This document shows positions 38,864 to 47,840 of a stretch of 64,000 bases of DNA, piece after piece. The position numbers and the translations under genes are program-made. The stretch spans positions 496,001 through 560,000 of the forward strand of contig NZ_JAIVLR010000001.1 of NCBI RefSeq assembly GCF_020524765.1. The letters run 5' to 3'. Numbering within the stretch: position 1 is the stretch's first letter; the number at the start of each line of letters is the position of its first letter. The stretch is from Qipengyuania gaetbuli. Its GTDB lineage: Bacteria; Pseudomonadota; Alphaproteobacteria; Sphingomonadales; Sphingomonadaceae. The notes beneath the pieces are model-generated. The model saw only the letters and a list, made by a program, of their open reading frames with translations, was not told the DNA's origin and did no database searches.

Positions 38864-40408
38864 CTAATCGAGAGCCTTCGCGATTTCCTCGACCATCTTC
38901 TTGGCGTCGGCCAGCAACATCATGGTCTGGTCCATGTAGAAGACGTCGTTATCGACGCCTGCATAGCCCACGCCGCCCATGCTGCGCTTGATGAAGAAGA
39001 CCTGCTTGGCTTTGTCCACGTCGAACACGGGCATGCCGTATATCGGCGACGACTTGTCGGTCTTGGCCGCCGGGTTTACCACGTCGTTCGCACCGATGAT
39101 GAAAGCCACATCGGCCTGCGCGAATTCGCTGTTGATGTCCTCCAGCTCGAAGACTTTGTCGTAGGACACGTTCGCTTCGGCCAGCAGCACGTTCATATGG
39201 CCCGGCATGCGTCCGGCGACGGGGTGGATGGCGAACTTCACCTCCACGCCCTTTTCCTCGAGGATATCGGTCATTTCCCGCAGCGCGTGCTGCGCCTGCG
39301 CCACCGCCATGCCGTAGCCCGGAATGACAATGACCTTTTCCGCCTGTTCGAGCATGAAGGCTGCGTCTTCCGCGCTGCCCTGTTTGTAGGGACGCTGCTC
39401 CTTCGCCTCGCCCCCGCCAGCAGTGGAATCGGCCCCAAAACCGCCCGCGATCACGGAGATGAAACTGCGGTTCATGGCGCGGCACATGATGTAGCTGAGG
39501 ATCGCACCTGAAGACCCGACCAGCGCGCCGGTGATGATCATCGCCGTATTCCCGAGCGTGAACCCCATCGCCGCCGCCGCCCAGCCCGAATAACTGTTCA
39601 GCATCGAAACGACGACCGGCATGTCCGCCCCGCCGATGGGGATGATGAGCAGGAAGCCGATAAGGAAGGCGAGGACCGTCAGCGCAATGATCAGCGGCAT
39701 GGTATCGGCAGGACCGGACATGGCGAAGAGCGCGGTCAGCACGATGATCGCCGCCAGCGAGCCGAGGTTGATGACGTGCCGCGCAGGCAGGAGGATGGGC
39801 GAACCGCTCATTCGGCCCGACAACTTGGCAAAGGCGATGACCGAGCCGGAGAAGGTAATTGCCCCGATGGCGATGCCGAGACCCATCTCGACCTTGGACA
39901 CCGCGCCAATAGCCATCGCATTCGGCACTCCGCCGACGCTTATGGTGTCCGTCGGGACTAGCAGGCCGAAAGCACCCGGATTGAGATAGGCCGCCCAACC
40001 CACCAGCACAGCAGCGAGGCCGACGAGCGAATGGAAGGCCGCGACCAGTTCAGGCATCGCGGTCATGGCGATGCGGCGGGCGATGGTGATGCCGATGATT
40101 GCTCCGATGGCGATGGCGATGAGGATTTCGCCGAGGCCGAAAACGCTGATCACCTCGTAGTCACTCAGGCCTGAAGTCGGCACATGCGTCACCAGCGTCG
40201 TCACCACCGCGATCAGCATGCCGATCATGCCGAAGCGGTTGCCCGTCCGGCTCGTAGCGGGCGAGGACAGTCCGCGCAGCGCGAGGATGAAGAACACGCC
40301 CGACACGAGATAGGCGAGCGCCACCCACGGGTTCACCGCCTCACCGGTGGAGGCAGCAGCCGGGGTCGCAAGCAGCAGGAATGGCGCCGCAAGGAGAAGG
40401 CGGTGCAT
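38864..40408 (-). CDS. pntB: NAD(P) transhydrogenase subunit beta
   Basis: 514 residues; proton-translocating transhydrogenase subunit that binds NADP(H) in the C-terminal domain III. It has about nine membrane helices, then VIVIPGYGMAVAQAQHALR, FAIHPVAGRMPGHMNVLLAEA, GANDVVNPAA and KRSMGGVGYAGVDN, all NADP-site marks. The ATG overlaps the stop of the small alpha-2 gene. It produces NADPH at the cost of the proton gradient. Confidence 0.97.
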   Translation of the reverse strand: MHRLLLAAPFLLLATPAAASTGEAVNPWVALAYLVSGVFFILALRGLSSPATSRTGNRFGMIGMLIAVVTTLVTHVPTSGLSDYEVISVFGLGEILIAIAIGAIIGITIARRIAMTAMPELVAAFHSLVGLAAVLVGWAAYLNPGAFGLLVPTDTISVGGVPNAMAIGAVSKVEMGLGIAIGAITFSGSVIAFAKLSGRMSGSPILLPARHVINLGSLAAIIVLTALFAMSGPADTMPLIIALTVLAFLIGFLLIIPIGGADMPVVVSMLNSYSGWAAAAMGFTLGNTAMIITGALVGSSGAILSYIMCRAMNRSFISVIAGGFGADSTAGGGEAKEQRPYKQGSAEDAAFMLEQAEKVIVIPGYGMAVAQAQHALREMTDILEEKGVEVKFAIHPVAGRMPGHMNVLLAEANVSYDKVFELEDINSEFAQADVAFIIGANDVVNPAAKTDKSSPIYGMPVFDVDKAKQVFFIKRSMGGVGYAGVDNDVFYMDQTMMLLADAKKMVEEIAKALD

Positions 40409-40692
40409 CACTTCTTCTCCTTCTTCTTGTACATGGCGAGCATGCGTGCCGTGACCGCGAACCCGCCGAAGATGTTCACGGATGCCAGCACGATACCGAG
40501 CAGCCCCAGCCACTTCGCCCCCGGCACATCCGCCGCCGCCGCCGCAATCAGCGCGCCTACGATAATCACCGAGGAAATCGCATTGGTTACCGCCATAAGC
40601 GGCGTGTGCAGCGCAGGCGTGACCGACCAGACCACGTAGTAGCCGACGAAACACGCCAGCACGAAGATTGAGAGGATCGAAATGAAGTCCAA
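40408..40692 (-). CDS. pntAB: NAD(P) transhydrogenase subunit alpha, membrane part (PntAB)
   Basis: 94 residues forming the three-helix membrane portion of the alpha subunit when it is encoded separately, as is usual in alphaproteobacteria. Conserved segments are VGYYVVWSVTPALHTPLMAVTNAISS and GFAVTARMLAMY. A one-base overlap couples it to pntB. It is separated from the NAD-binding part by a gene for an unknown secreted protein. Confidence 0.95.
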   Translation of the reverse strand: MDFISILSIFVLACFVGYYVVWSVTPALHTPLMAVTNAISSVIIVGALIAAAAADVPGAKWLGLLGIVLASVNIFGGFAVTARMLAMYKKKEKK

Positions 40693-40785
40693 GGTCAGGC
40701 GCTCCTCGATTGGAATGGCGCAGCGTGTCGGAGAGCCGAGTTCCGGTGGTGGCTCAATCTCCCAGATGGCGTCAGCGAACCCATT

Positions 40786-41559
40786 CTAATAGGGCCAGAA
40801 AAACACGCCTTGCGGCGAGAAGGTCAAGGCTATCGGTCGCTCGGGTAGCGTAACGGAAACCTGCCGCTCGCGCCGCTCTGCGGACGGATTGTCGACACGC
40901 ACACCGAGGCCGGGAATACCGCAGTCGAACACCACCGGCCCTTTGCCTGGGCTCGATCCGCCGGGGATCGTGCAATGTTTCATGTAAGGCCCGCTGCCGA
41001 CGAAAAACTCCATCCTGACCTTGTGGTCGATGGCAGCGGTTACCCACAGCCGACCCTTGATTTGCGGGGCCGCGGCTTCCTCGACGGCATCTGAAATCGC
41101 CAGTGGTTCGATCTGGATGGTCGACTGCGAAAAGACCGTGCGCTGATCCTTGCGGAACTTGCCGGTATAGGCGGTATCGAAAGAGCCATCCCCGTCGGTA
41201 TCGGCAAGGCACACGCTGCCCTTTGACGACGCAGAGGCCCGGTCGCGCGATTTGGCGACAGTGCAGGCTCGCGTCCTCATTCCCCTCACCGCATGGAGCT
41301 CCTCGCCTCCGGACAGAAGCTTGGCTCCCGATGGCGCGGAGATGGAGTTCTTCGACCGGTAACTGGTCTTGGGAGAAGCCACGAAGTCCCAGCGAACCTG
41401 GTGCGGAAAGTCGTTTTTCTGGGTCGAATTTGCAATCGCTTCCTTGGAGATGACCCAGTCGATTACCATCGTTTCGGCCGCAGCCGGCATGGAGACGAAC
41501 AGGCCGACGAAAGCTGCCGCACAAGCAAGTTGTCGCAGACCCCTCCCCCGGACCGTCAC
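40786..41559 (-). CDS. Secreted hypothetical protein inside the pnt operon
   Basis: 257 residues with a signal peptide (GLRQLACAAAFVGLFVSM, cleaved near AAA-ET). A calcium-loop-like ADTDGDGSFDTAYTG occurs near residue 120, and the C-terminal half is beta-rich. No family is recognised. The GTG start overlaps the stop of the NAD-binding alpha gene (GTGA), so it is translationally coupled to it, while pntAB follows after 93 bp. It is unusual between two subunits of one enzyme. Confidence 0.68.
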   Translation of the reverse strand: MTVRGRGLRQLACAAAFVGLFVSMPAAAETMVIDWVISKEAIANSTQKNDFPHQVRWDFVASPKTSYRSKNSISAPSGAKLLSGGEELHAVRGMRTRACTVAKSRDRASASSKGSVCLADTDGDGSFDTAYTGKFRKDQRTVFSQSTIQIEPLAISDAVEEAAAPQIKGRLWVTAAIDHKVRMEFFVGSGPYMKHCTIPGGSSPGKGPVVFDCGIPGLGVRVDNPSAERRERQVSVTLPERPIALTFSPQGVFFWPY

Positions 41560-42680
41560 GCCTGCAACCTCTCGTTCACGACCTTCCCGCCCTGCGTCAG
41601 CCTCACGGCGCCGCCGATTTCATCGTCGAGCACGGGTTTGCCCTGCTCCTTGTCCCAGAAGGCGGAGAGGAAGTTGTAGAGGTTTCGCGCGAACAGAGCC
41701 GATGCATCCGCGGCGAGGTGGCCTGCGGTGTTCGAATAGCCGACGATCTTTACGCCGTGCTTCTCGACCGCCTGGTCGGGCTTCGATCCTTCCACGTTGC
41801 CGCCCTGCGACACCGCGAGGTCGAAGATCACGCTACCCGGCTTCATCGAGGCAATTTGCTCGTCGCTGACCAGCAGCGGAGCGGGACGGCCCGGGATGAG
41901 CGCGGTGGTGATGACGATGTCCTGCTTGGCGATGTGTTCGGACACGAGCTTGGCCTGCGCGGCCTTGTATTCGTCGCTCATCTCGGTGGCATAGCCGCCC
42001 GAGCCTTCTCCCTCGATACCGGCGACTTCCTCGACGAAGATCGGCTTGGCACCCAGCGACTGGATCTGTTCCTTGGTGGCACTGCGCACGTCTGTGGCGG
42101 ACACCTGCGCGCCGAGCCGCTTGGCAGTCGCGATCGCCTGCAGGCCGGCAACGCCGACGCCCATGACGAAGACCTTGGCCGCCTGCACCGTGCCGGCGGC
42201 GGTCATCATCATCGGGAATGCGCGGCCATATTCGTTGGCGGAGGCGAGCACCGCCTTGTAGCCGGCAAGGTTCGACTGGCTGGAGAGCACGTCCATGCTC
42301 TGCGCGCGCGTGATGCGCGGCATGAATTCCATCGACAACGCTTCCAGCCCGGCCTTGGCATAGGCCTCGACCCGGTCGGTGTCGCGATAGGGATCGAAGG
42401 TCGCCGCGACCCACGCGCCGGGCTTCGCGCCGGACAGCAGCGCCACGTCGGGCGCCTGTACGCCGAGCACGATGTCCGCGCCCGCGACCACCTGGGCCGC
42501 GGGTACGACCTGCGCCCCTGCTTCGCGATAGGCCTCGTCGGTGATGGAGGCGCTTACCCCTGCGCCTTCCTCCACTGCGACTTCGGCCCCCAGTGCGATG
42601 AATTTCTTCGCCGTTTCCGGCGTGATGGCGACCCGGCTTTCGCCGTTCGCCCGCTCTGCCAGGACAGCGATGCGGATCAA
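41556..42680 (-). CDS. pntAA: NAD(P) transhydrogenase subunit alpha, NAD-binding part (PntAA)
   Basis: 374 residues of soluble domain I. It has IAVLAERANGESRVAITPET, VFVMGVGVAGLQAIATAKRLGA (dinucleotide loop) and FDLAVSQGGNVEGS. The TTG start gives the conserved MIRIAVLAE N-terminus; no ATG is in frame nearby except far upstream in non-conserved sequence. It begins eight bases after the stop of the aa3-oxidase subunit IV gene, a well-known alphaproteobacterial order. Confidence 0.95.
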   Translation of the reverse strand: MIRIAVLAERANGESRVAITPETAKKFIALGAEVAVEEGAGVSASITDEAYREAGAQVVPAAQVVAGADIVLGVQAPDVALLSGAKPGAWVAATFDPYRDTDRVEAYAKAGLEALSMEFMPRITRAQSMDVLSSQSNLAGYKAVLASANEYGRAFPMMMTAAGTVQAAKVFVMGVGVAGLQAIATAKRLGAQVSATDVRSATKEQIQSLGAKPIFVEEVAGIEGEGSGGYATEMSDEYKAAQAKLVSEHIAKQDIVITTALIPGRPAPLLVSDEQIASMKPGSVIFDLAVSQGGNVEGSKPDQAVEKHGVKIVGYSNTAGHLAADASALFARNLYNFLSAFWDKEQGKPVLDDEIGGAVRLTQGGKVVNERLQA

Positions 42681-42688
42681 CGCGGCGC

Positions 42689-42814
42689 TCAGCCCGAAAT
42701 CAAGATGACGACGATGGCCGTGATGATGACGATCACGGGGACCGCCCACTTCAGCATGCCGATGAAGGAGCCATAGGTCTTGCTATGGGCCTTCATGTCA
42801 TTCCCGGATTCCAT
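42689..42814 (-). CDS. aa3-type cytochrome c oxidase subunit IV-like small protein
   Basis: A 41-residue single-helix membrane protein. A polar N-terminus MESGNDMKAHSKTYGSFIGM leads into the helix LKWAVPVIVIITAIVVILIS. The length, the TYGSFxxxxKW pattern and its place directly before pntAA match the bacterial CoxIV/aa3 small-subunit family. GAGGG lies about seven bases before the ATG. Confidence 0.85.
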   Translation of the reverse strand: MESGNDMKAHSKTYGSFIGMLKWAVPVIVIITAIVVILISG

Positions 42815-43000
42815 ATTCAGTCCCTCGATTAGTTTTATGATTCAATCGTCCTCTAGAGTGCAAGAAAAGCAACGACAAGGGCTTGGACACCCCGTTCCAC
42901 GCCGAAATTCACGCTTAATCGCCCATTTACTCCTCTTTGCTAAGACAGTGGGGAGCGATGTCGTATAGTACGGCGTGCCACGAGGGAGCGTTACGGGATT

Positions 43001-44419
43001 ATGGCGACACAGGACGGCCGCCTCCTGCTGCTGATCGACGACGAACCGGCACAGAGCCGGCTCGTGACGGCGCTTGCTGCCCGCGAGGGATGGCGCACCA
43101 TCGTGGTCGAAACCTGCGAGGAAGCGCATGAGGCGCTGACTTCGAAGGAAGGCGCGCAGATCGCCGCAGTCCTGCTCGACCAGTGGGTCCCGGGCGAGGA
43201 TGCCTGCGATTTCATCCGCAACCTGAAGTCCGCCTGGCCCAACTTGCCGGTCATGATGCTGACCGCCAGCACCTCGCCTCTGCTCGCCGTGGAAGCTATG
43301 CGCGCGGGTGCGACCGATTACCTGATCAAGCCGATCGCGCCCGAACGCTTGCTCTCCGCCCTGCGCAGCGCCACCCGCCGCGAAGCGCCGAAGGATGAGC
43401 TGCAGCCGATGACGGAAAAGCTGTCGCAGGTCCTTGATTTCGACGCGATGGTCGGCACTGCCGCGCCTTTCCGCACTGCGCTGGCCAAGGCCGCAACCGC
43501 TGCGCGCGGCCACGGACATGTCCTCGTCGAGGGCGAGACGGGCACGGGCAAGGAAATGCTCCTGCGCGCGATGCACAATGGTTCGACGCGCGCAAAGGCT
43601 CCGATGCGGCTGGTCAATTGCGCCGGCCTGCCGGGCAATTCGCTCGAATCGCTGTTGTTCGGTCACGAGAAGGGCGCCTTCCCGGGCGCATTCGACAAGC
43701 AGGTCGGCCTGCTGCAGCATTGCGACGGCGGCACGCTCATGCTCGACGAGATCGACCGCATGGACCTCGCCATCCAGGAACGGCTGGCGGAGACGCTGGA
43801 AACCGGCATCGTGCGCCCCACCGGCGCCACCCACGGCTTCCGCATCGACGTGCGGGTCTTCGGGGCGAGCGACCTCGAACTGGACGAGCCGGTCGAGGCC
43901 GGCGAATTCTCCGCCGCGTTGCGTGACAAGCTTTCGGCCACCCGCATTTACCTTCCGCCGCTGCGCGAAAGGCTGGGCGATATCCCTGCCCTCACCCGCT
44001 ATTTCCTTTCGCGCATCGCGGAACAGCCGGGCCTGAAGCACCATTCCATCGCCGACAGCGGCCTCTCGCTGCTCGAAGCCTATGACTGGCCGGGCAACGT
44101 TCGCCAGCTGCAGGCTGTCCTTTTCCGTGCCGCGGTCTTCTGCGACGGCGAAGCGCTGACTGCGGAAAGCTTCCCGCAGCTGTCCGAACTGCTCGGCGAC
44201 AACCCCTTGCGCGGCGAGAGCCGGGCGCGCGGGGTCGGCGTGCTGCTCTACACCAACGACGGCAACCTGCGTCCGCTCGAGGAAATCGAGGCCGATATCA
44301 TCCGCCTCGCCATCGGCCACTATCGCGGCCGGATGACCGAAGTCGCGCGCCGCCTCGGCATCGGCCGTTCGACGCTTTATCGCAAGCTGAGCGAACTCGG
44401 CATCGACAACGCGGCCTGA
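43001..44419 (+). CDS. Response regulator with AAA+ sigma-54-activator domain and altered GAFTGA loop
   Basis: 472 residues: receiver (LLLIDDEPAQ, phosphoacceptor D60, K110), an AAA+ domain and a Fis-type helix-turn-helix (MTEVARRLGIGRSTLYRKLS). Walker A GETGTGK (178-184) and Walker B LMLDEID (247-253) are intact, and the arginine-finger region LPPLRERLGDIP is present. The sigma-54 contact loop reads GAFPGA (225-230) instead of GAFTGA. It may therefore not activate sigma-54 promoters. No partner kinase is adjacent. GAGGGAG lies upstream of the ATG. Confidence 0.9.
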   Translation: MATQDGRLLLLIDDEPAQSRLVTALAAREGWRTIVVETCEEAHEALTSKEGAQIAAVLLDQWVPGEDACDFIRNLKSAWPNLPVMMLTASTSPLLAVEAMRAGATDYLIKPIAPERLLSALRSATRREAPKDELQPMTEKLSQVLDFDAMVGTAAPFRTALAKAATAARGHGHVLVEGETGTGKEMLLRAMHNGSTRAKAPMRLVNCAGLPGNSLESLLFGHEKGAFPGAFDKQVGLLQHCDGGTLMLDEIDRMDLAIQERLAETLETGIVRPTGATHGFRIDVRVFGASDLELDEPVEAGEFSAALRDKLSATRIYLPPLRERLGDIPALTRYFLSRIAEQPGLKHHSIADSGLSLLEAYDWPGNVRQLQAVLFRAAVFCDGEALTAESFPQLSELLGDNPLRGESRARGVGVLLYTNDGNLRPLEEIEADIIRLAIGHYRGRMTEVARRLGIGRSTLYRKLSELGIDNAA

Positions 44420-44440
44420 CCTGCCCTACCCTTCGGGGTC

Positions 44441-45226
44441 ATGGGAAAACTCAGCGGATTGAAATGCGTCGTTACCGGCGGCGCGCGAGGTATCGGCAGG
44501 GCTGTCTGCGCAGCTCTCGTGGCCGAGGGTGCGCATGTCGTGCTGACCGATATCGACGAGGAAGCCGGTAGGAAAGCTGCCGAAGAACTCGGCTGCGAGT
44601 GGCAGCATCTCGATGTTTCCGACGAAGCGGGCTGGCAGGCGCTGGCCGAACACTTCCCTGCCATCGACGTAATGGTCAACAACGCGGGCATCACCGGTTT
44701 CGAGGACGGCCCGCCCCGCCCCCACGATCCCGAGCACGCAACGCTAGAGGAATGGCGGCGCGTCAATGCCGTTAACATGGAAGGCACCTTCCTCGGCTGC
44801 CGCTATGCCATCGGAGCGATGAAGGCGAAGGGCACCGGCTCGATCATCAACATGTCCTCGCGCTCAGGCGTGGTCGGTATTCCCGGAGCCGCTGCCTATG
44901 CCGCATCCAAGGCGGGGATCCGCAATCATTCCAAGTCGGTCGCGCTCTATTGCGCGCAGCAGGGCTGGCAGATCCGCTGCAATTCGGTCCAGCCGGCCGC
45001 CGTCATGACCCCCATGTGGGAGGCACTGCTCGGCGACGGGCCCGGCCTGGAAGAGCGCAAGGCCGCCATGGTCAAGGACACGCCGCTGAAACGCTTCGGC
45101 ACTGTCGAGGAGGTCGCCGCCCTATGCGTCTACCTCGCCTCGCCCGAAAGCGCCTACATGACCGGTGCGGAGCTCACGCTCGACGGCGGGTTGCTCGCCG
45201 GAAGCGCTGCATCGCCCGGAGACTAG
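44441..45226 (+). CDS. Short-chain dehydrogenase/reductase
   Basis: A 261-residue classical SDR. It has the cofactor loop [13 protein letters not shown], acidic LTDIDEEAG (suggesting NAD preference), VNNAGI, the catalytic Ser in [10 protein letters not shown] and the YAASKAG Tyr/Lys pair. The substrate is unknown. It starts 21 bases after the regulator stop. Its stop codon shares the CTAG palindrome with the folP stop on the other strand. Confidence 0.92.
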   Translation: MGKLSGLKCVVTGGARGIGRAVCAALVAEGAHVVLTDIDEEAGRKAAEELGCEWQHLDVSDEAGWQALAEHFPAIDVMVNNAGITGFEDGPPRPHDPEHATLEEWRRVNAVNMEGTFLGCRYAIGAMKAKGTGSIINMSSRSGVVGIPGAAAYAASKAGIRNHSKSVALYCAQQGWQIRCNSVQPAAVMTPMWEALLGDGPGLEERKAAMVKDTPLKRFGTVEEVAALCVYLASPESAYMTGAELTLDGGLLAGSAASPGD

Positions 45227-46338
45227 CCCGGCAGGTCCGAGAAGTCGGTCAGCGCCGCATCGCGCAGGCCGCGCCAGACGTTGCGGGCCTGCACGGTTTC
45301 GGCGACGTCGTGCACCCGTACCATCTGCACCCCACAGCGCATGGCTTCCAGCGCCAGCGCGATACTGCCGCCCAACCGTTTATTGGCGGGTGCTTCCTTG
45401 CTGAGCGCGCCGATCATCCGCTTGCGGCTCGCCCCGAACAGCAGCGGGTGGCCGAGCGCGTGGAACAGCGGCAGCGCATTCACCAGCGCCAGGTTCTCGC
45501 CCAGCGACTTGCCGAAACCGATACCGACATCGAGCAGGATGTTGCGCGCCTCGATCCCCGCATCCAGCGCCGCATCGCGGCGGGTGCGCAAGGCATCGAA
45601 CACGTCGAAGGCCACACGGTCGTAATCGCCGCCTTCATGGAGGTCCTCGCCAGCAGCGCCCGGCGCATGCATCAGCACGACCGGACAACCGGCACCCGCG
45701 ACGACCTCGGCGCTGCGCGGATCGTGCGCGAGGCCGGAGACGTCGTTGACGAGGTGCGCTCCCGCTTCCAGCGCAGCTTCCATGACGGCCGCCTTCCGCG
45801 TGTCGACACTGACCGCCGCGCCCATGGCAACACAGTCCTCGATCGCAGGGACCACGCGCTCGATCTCGTCGCCTTCCCATAGCACCTTGGCACCCGGCCG
45901 CGTGCTTTCGCCGCCGACGTCGATGATGGCCGCTCCCGCTTCCACCATGGCAGCGGCATGTTCGCGCCCTGCTGCCCGGTCGTCGAGATAGCGCCCGCCG
46001 TCGCTGAAGCTGTCGGGCGTCACGTTGAGGATCCCCATGACCTGCGGCTGGTCGAGCGCGACGGAGCGCGGACCCAGTTGCAGCGGCGGATGCGCCAGCG
46101 TGAGGTTCGCCCATTGCGCTTCCGCATCGGCGCCCACCTCGTCCGGCAGGGCGCCGAGCACCTTTGCCATCGTATCGGGCGCGGCAAGCCAGCGTTCGAC
46201 GATATCCCCGTCCCGCCGCAGGATGACTGCGAAACGGCTGGCATAGGCCATGGAACCGGCCAGCCGGATGGCATTGCCGTGTTCGCTCTGGGGACCGGGG
46301 ACAAGGCCGATGGGCCGGATATAGACGTGTTGGGTCAT
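45223..46338 (-). CDS. folP: Dihydropteroate synthase
   Basis: Condenses dihydropterin pyrophosphate with p-aminobenzoate in folate synthesis. The 371-residue protein is about 90 residues longer than usual because of an N-terminal extension (residues 1-95, beginning [16 protein letters not shown]). The core has [35 protein letters not shown] and [10 protein letters not shown], so all pterin and phosphate sites are present. Upstream lies a GTGTTCC tandem repeat. Confidence 0.96.
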   Translation of the reverse strand: MTQHVYIRPIGLVPGPQSEHGNAIRLAGSMAYASRFAVILRRDGDIVERWLAAPDTMAKVLGALPDEVGADAEAQWANLTLAHPPLQLGPRSVALDQPQVMGILNVTPDSFSDGGRYLDDRAAGREHAAAMVEAGAAIIDVGGESTRPGAKVLWEGDEIERVVPAIEDCVAMGAAVSVDTRKAAVMEAALEAGAHLVNDVSGLAHDPRSAEVVAGAGCPVVLMHAPGAAGEDLHEGGDYDRVAFDVFDALRTRRDAALDAGIEARNILLDVGIGFGKSLGENLALVNALPLFHALGHPLLFGASRKRMIGALSKEAPANKRLGGSIALALEAMRCGVQMVRVHDVAETVQARNVWRGLRDAALTDFSDLPG

Positions 46339-46371
46339 GGTAGGGCCTGCCTAGCAGTCTCCCCACAGGAT

Positions 46372-46387
46372 GGAACACTTGGAACAC
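46372..46387 (-). repeat. GTGTTCC tandem pair upstream of folP
   Basis: Two copies of GTGTTCC, nine bases apart, lie 34-49 bases before the folP ATG on its coding strand, where a promoter or operator would be. The GTTC spacing is five, not the seven of the alphaproteobacterial LexA box. Confidence 0.4.
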
Positions 46388-46514
46388 GGTCCTGGGGAAG
46401 AAAAGCGCAGGGACGCGGCCGGTATGTGTGTCCGGGAATTTGAAAGGCAGGCAAGCGGGTGGTCATCGCACCAGCCTACCCGCGCGGGTGACTGTAGGAC
46501 AGCTGCCGGACGGC

Positions 46515-47831
46515 TCAGAATGCGCGAACCACGCCGAATTCACCCGACCACCGGTCGAAGCTGTAAACTTCGATCGGGCTCCAGTTCTTTTCGAAGGCAA
46601 CCCTGACCAGCGGCGAGAAGCCCTGCCACTCGATCTTTCGATTGGTGATGCCGAGGGAAACGCGCGCAAAATCCTCGCGGCGCCGCTCGGGATAGATCGC
46701 CAATCTCTCGTCCGCCTCGAGATGCTGGTAGCTGGCCGAAGCGAACAGGGTGGTGCTGCCGAATTCGCGCCATCCGGTCGCCGACAATTGCAGGCTGGCG
46801 AGGGAATAGGCGGGGTCCTTGGCGAGCTGGCGCATACCGCCGATGGTAACGCTGACACCCGAACGCGTGCTCAGAGCCCGCTCGTAGCTGGCGAAAGCGG
46901 AAAACTCGTCTCCGTCCTGACTATCGTTCAGCCGGTTGTCGGTGCGTGCGTAGCCAAGCCCCGCACGGATTTGCGCGCGGGGCCCGGCAGCGCCTTGCCA
47001 GTCGAAATTCGCCGTGAGCGCATCGGCATAGGTTTCGCCGCCGAACCACCTGCGCCGCGCACCGAGCGAGAGGTTGGCCCGGCCGCGCCGGAACGGGAAT
47101 TCCGGGCCGAGCGAAGCGAAACCCACCATGTCGTCGAACCGGCTCGCGCGGTAGAAGTTGCCCGAGAAACCGGCCCGGGCGAGCAATGAAGTCGCGGACG
47201 AAAGCGACAGGCGGTAATAGGCTTCCGTCTTCACCGACAGGCCGATGCCGGACGTCTCCTGTGCATCCTTGTCGAGGTCGAAATCGCCGATCACCGTGCC
47301 CAGCGTGTCGGAACGCGTGGCACGATTGACATTGCTGTCGGGGGCGATCGCCAGCTGCCAGGTGGCACCGACAGGCTTCCTGTCCCGTAAGGCGGCAGAA
47401 AACCGTTCGACGACGCGCGCAACATTGGGCGGCAATTCTCCCGCCTGCGCCTCGCGCAGGCTGCGTCGGGCCGCCTCGTGATCGCCCAGTTCGGCCTGCA
47501 CCCGCGCCAATTCCACCCGGGCGCGCTGGGCGGTAGGCTCCTCGTCCAGGATTGCGCGCAGATATAGCCCGGCGCGCATCCAGTCCCTGTGCCGCATCGC
47601 CAGCATGGCCAGCCGGAACCGTGCCTCGTTGCGGATCGCCAGTTCGGGATCCCTGGTGAGAGCTTCCAGCATGGTGATCGCGAGATCTTCCTGCTGCGCC
47701 AACACCGCCCTCGTCGCCATGGCGAGCAATTCCCTGCTCGTTGCGGCGATCTCGATATCCTCACTGTTTCCCTGCACCGGCTGGTCCGGTGCAGGGGCAG
47801 CAGCGAGGGCGAGGACGAGCGCTTCGAGCAC
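46515..47831 (-). CDS. Slam-like surface lipoprotein assembly modifier (DUF560)
   Basis: 438 residues. A short hydrophobic N-terminus is followed by TPR-like helices (about 30-150) and a beta-barrel from about 155 that opens with APDSNVNRAT, the hallmark of the DUF560 barrel. The barrel ends in an aromatic terminus (EFGVVRAF). Slam proteins move specific lipoproteins to the outer face of the outer membrane (known in Neisseria). Here it follows a TbpB-like lipoprotein gene by nine bases, the expected client. The GTG start lacks a strong ribosome-binding site, so coupling is likely. Confidence 0.87.
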   Translation of the reverse strand: MLEALVLALAAAPAPDQPVQGNSEDIEIAATSRELLAMATRAVLAQQEDLAITMLEALTRDPELAIRNEARFRLAMLAMRHRDWMRAGLYLRAILDEEPTAQRARVELARVQAELGDHEAARRSLREAQAGELPPNVARVVERFSAALRDRKPVGATWQLAIAPDSNVNRATRSDTLGTVIGDFDLDKDAQETSGIGLSVKTEAYYRLSLSSATSLLARAGFSGNFYRASRFDDMVGFASLGPEFPFRRGRANLSLGARRRWFGGETYADALTANFDWQGAAGPRAQIRAGLGYARTDNRLNDSQDGDEFSAFASYERALSTRSGVSVTIGGMRQLAKDPAYSLASLQLSATGWREFGSTTLFASASYQHLEADERLAIYPERRREDFARVSLGITNRKIEWQGFSPLVRVAFEKNWSPIEVYSFDRWSGEFGVVRAF

Positions 47832-47840
47832 CGTCGCCGC

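Noticed and set aside
46372-46387. Possible LexA (SOS) box GTTC...GTTC before folP
   Set aside because: The alphaproteobacterial SOS box has a seven-base spacer; here it is five, and folP is not an SOS gene.
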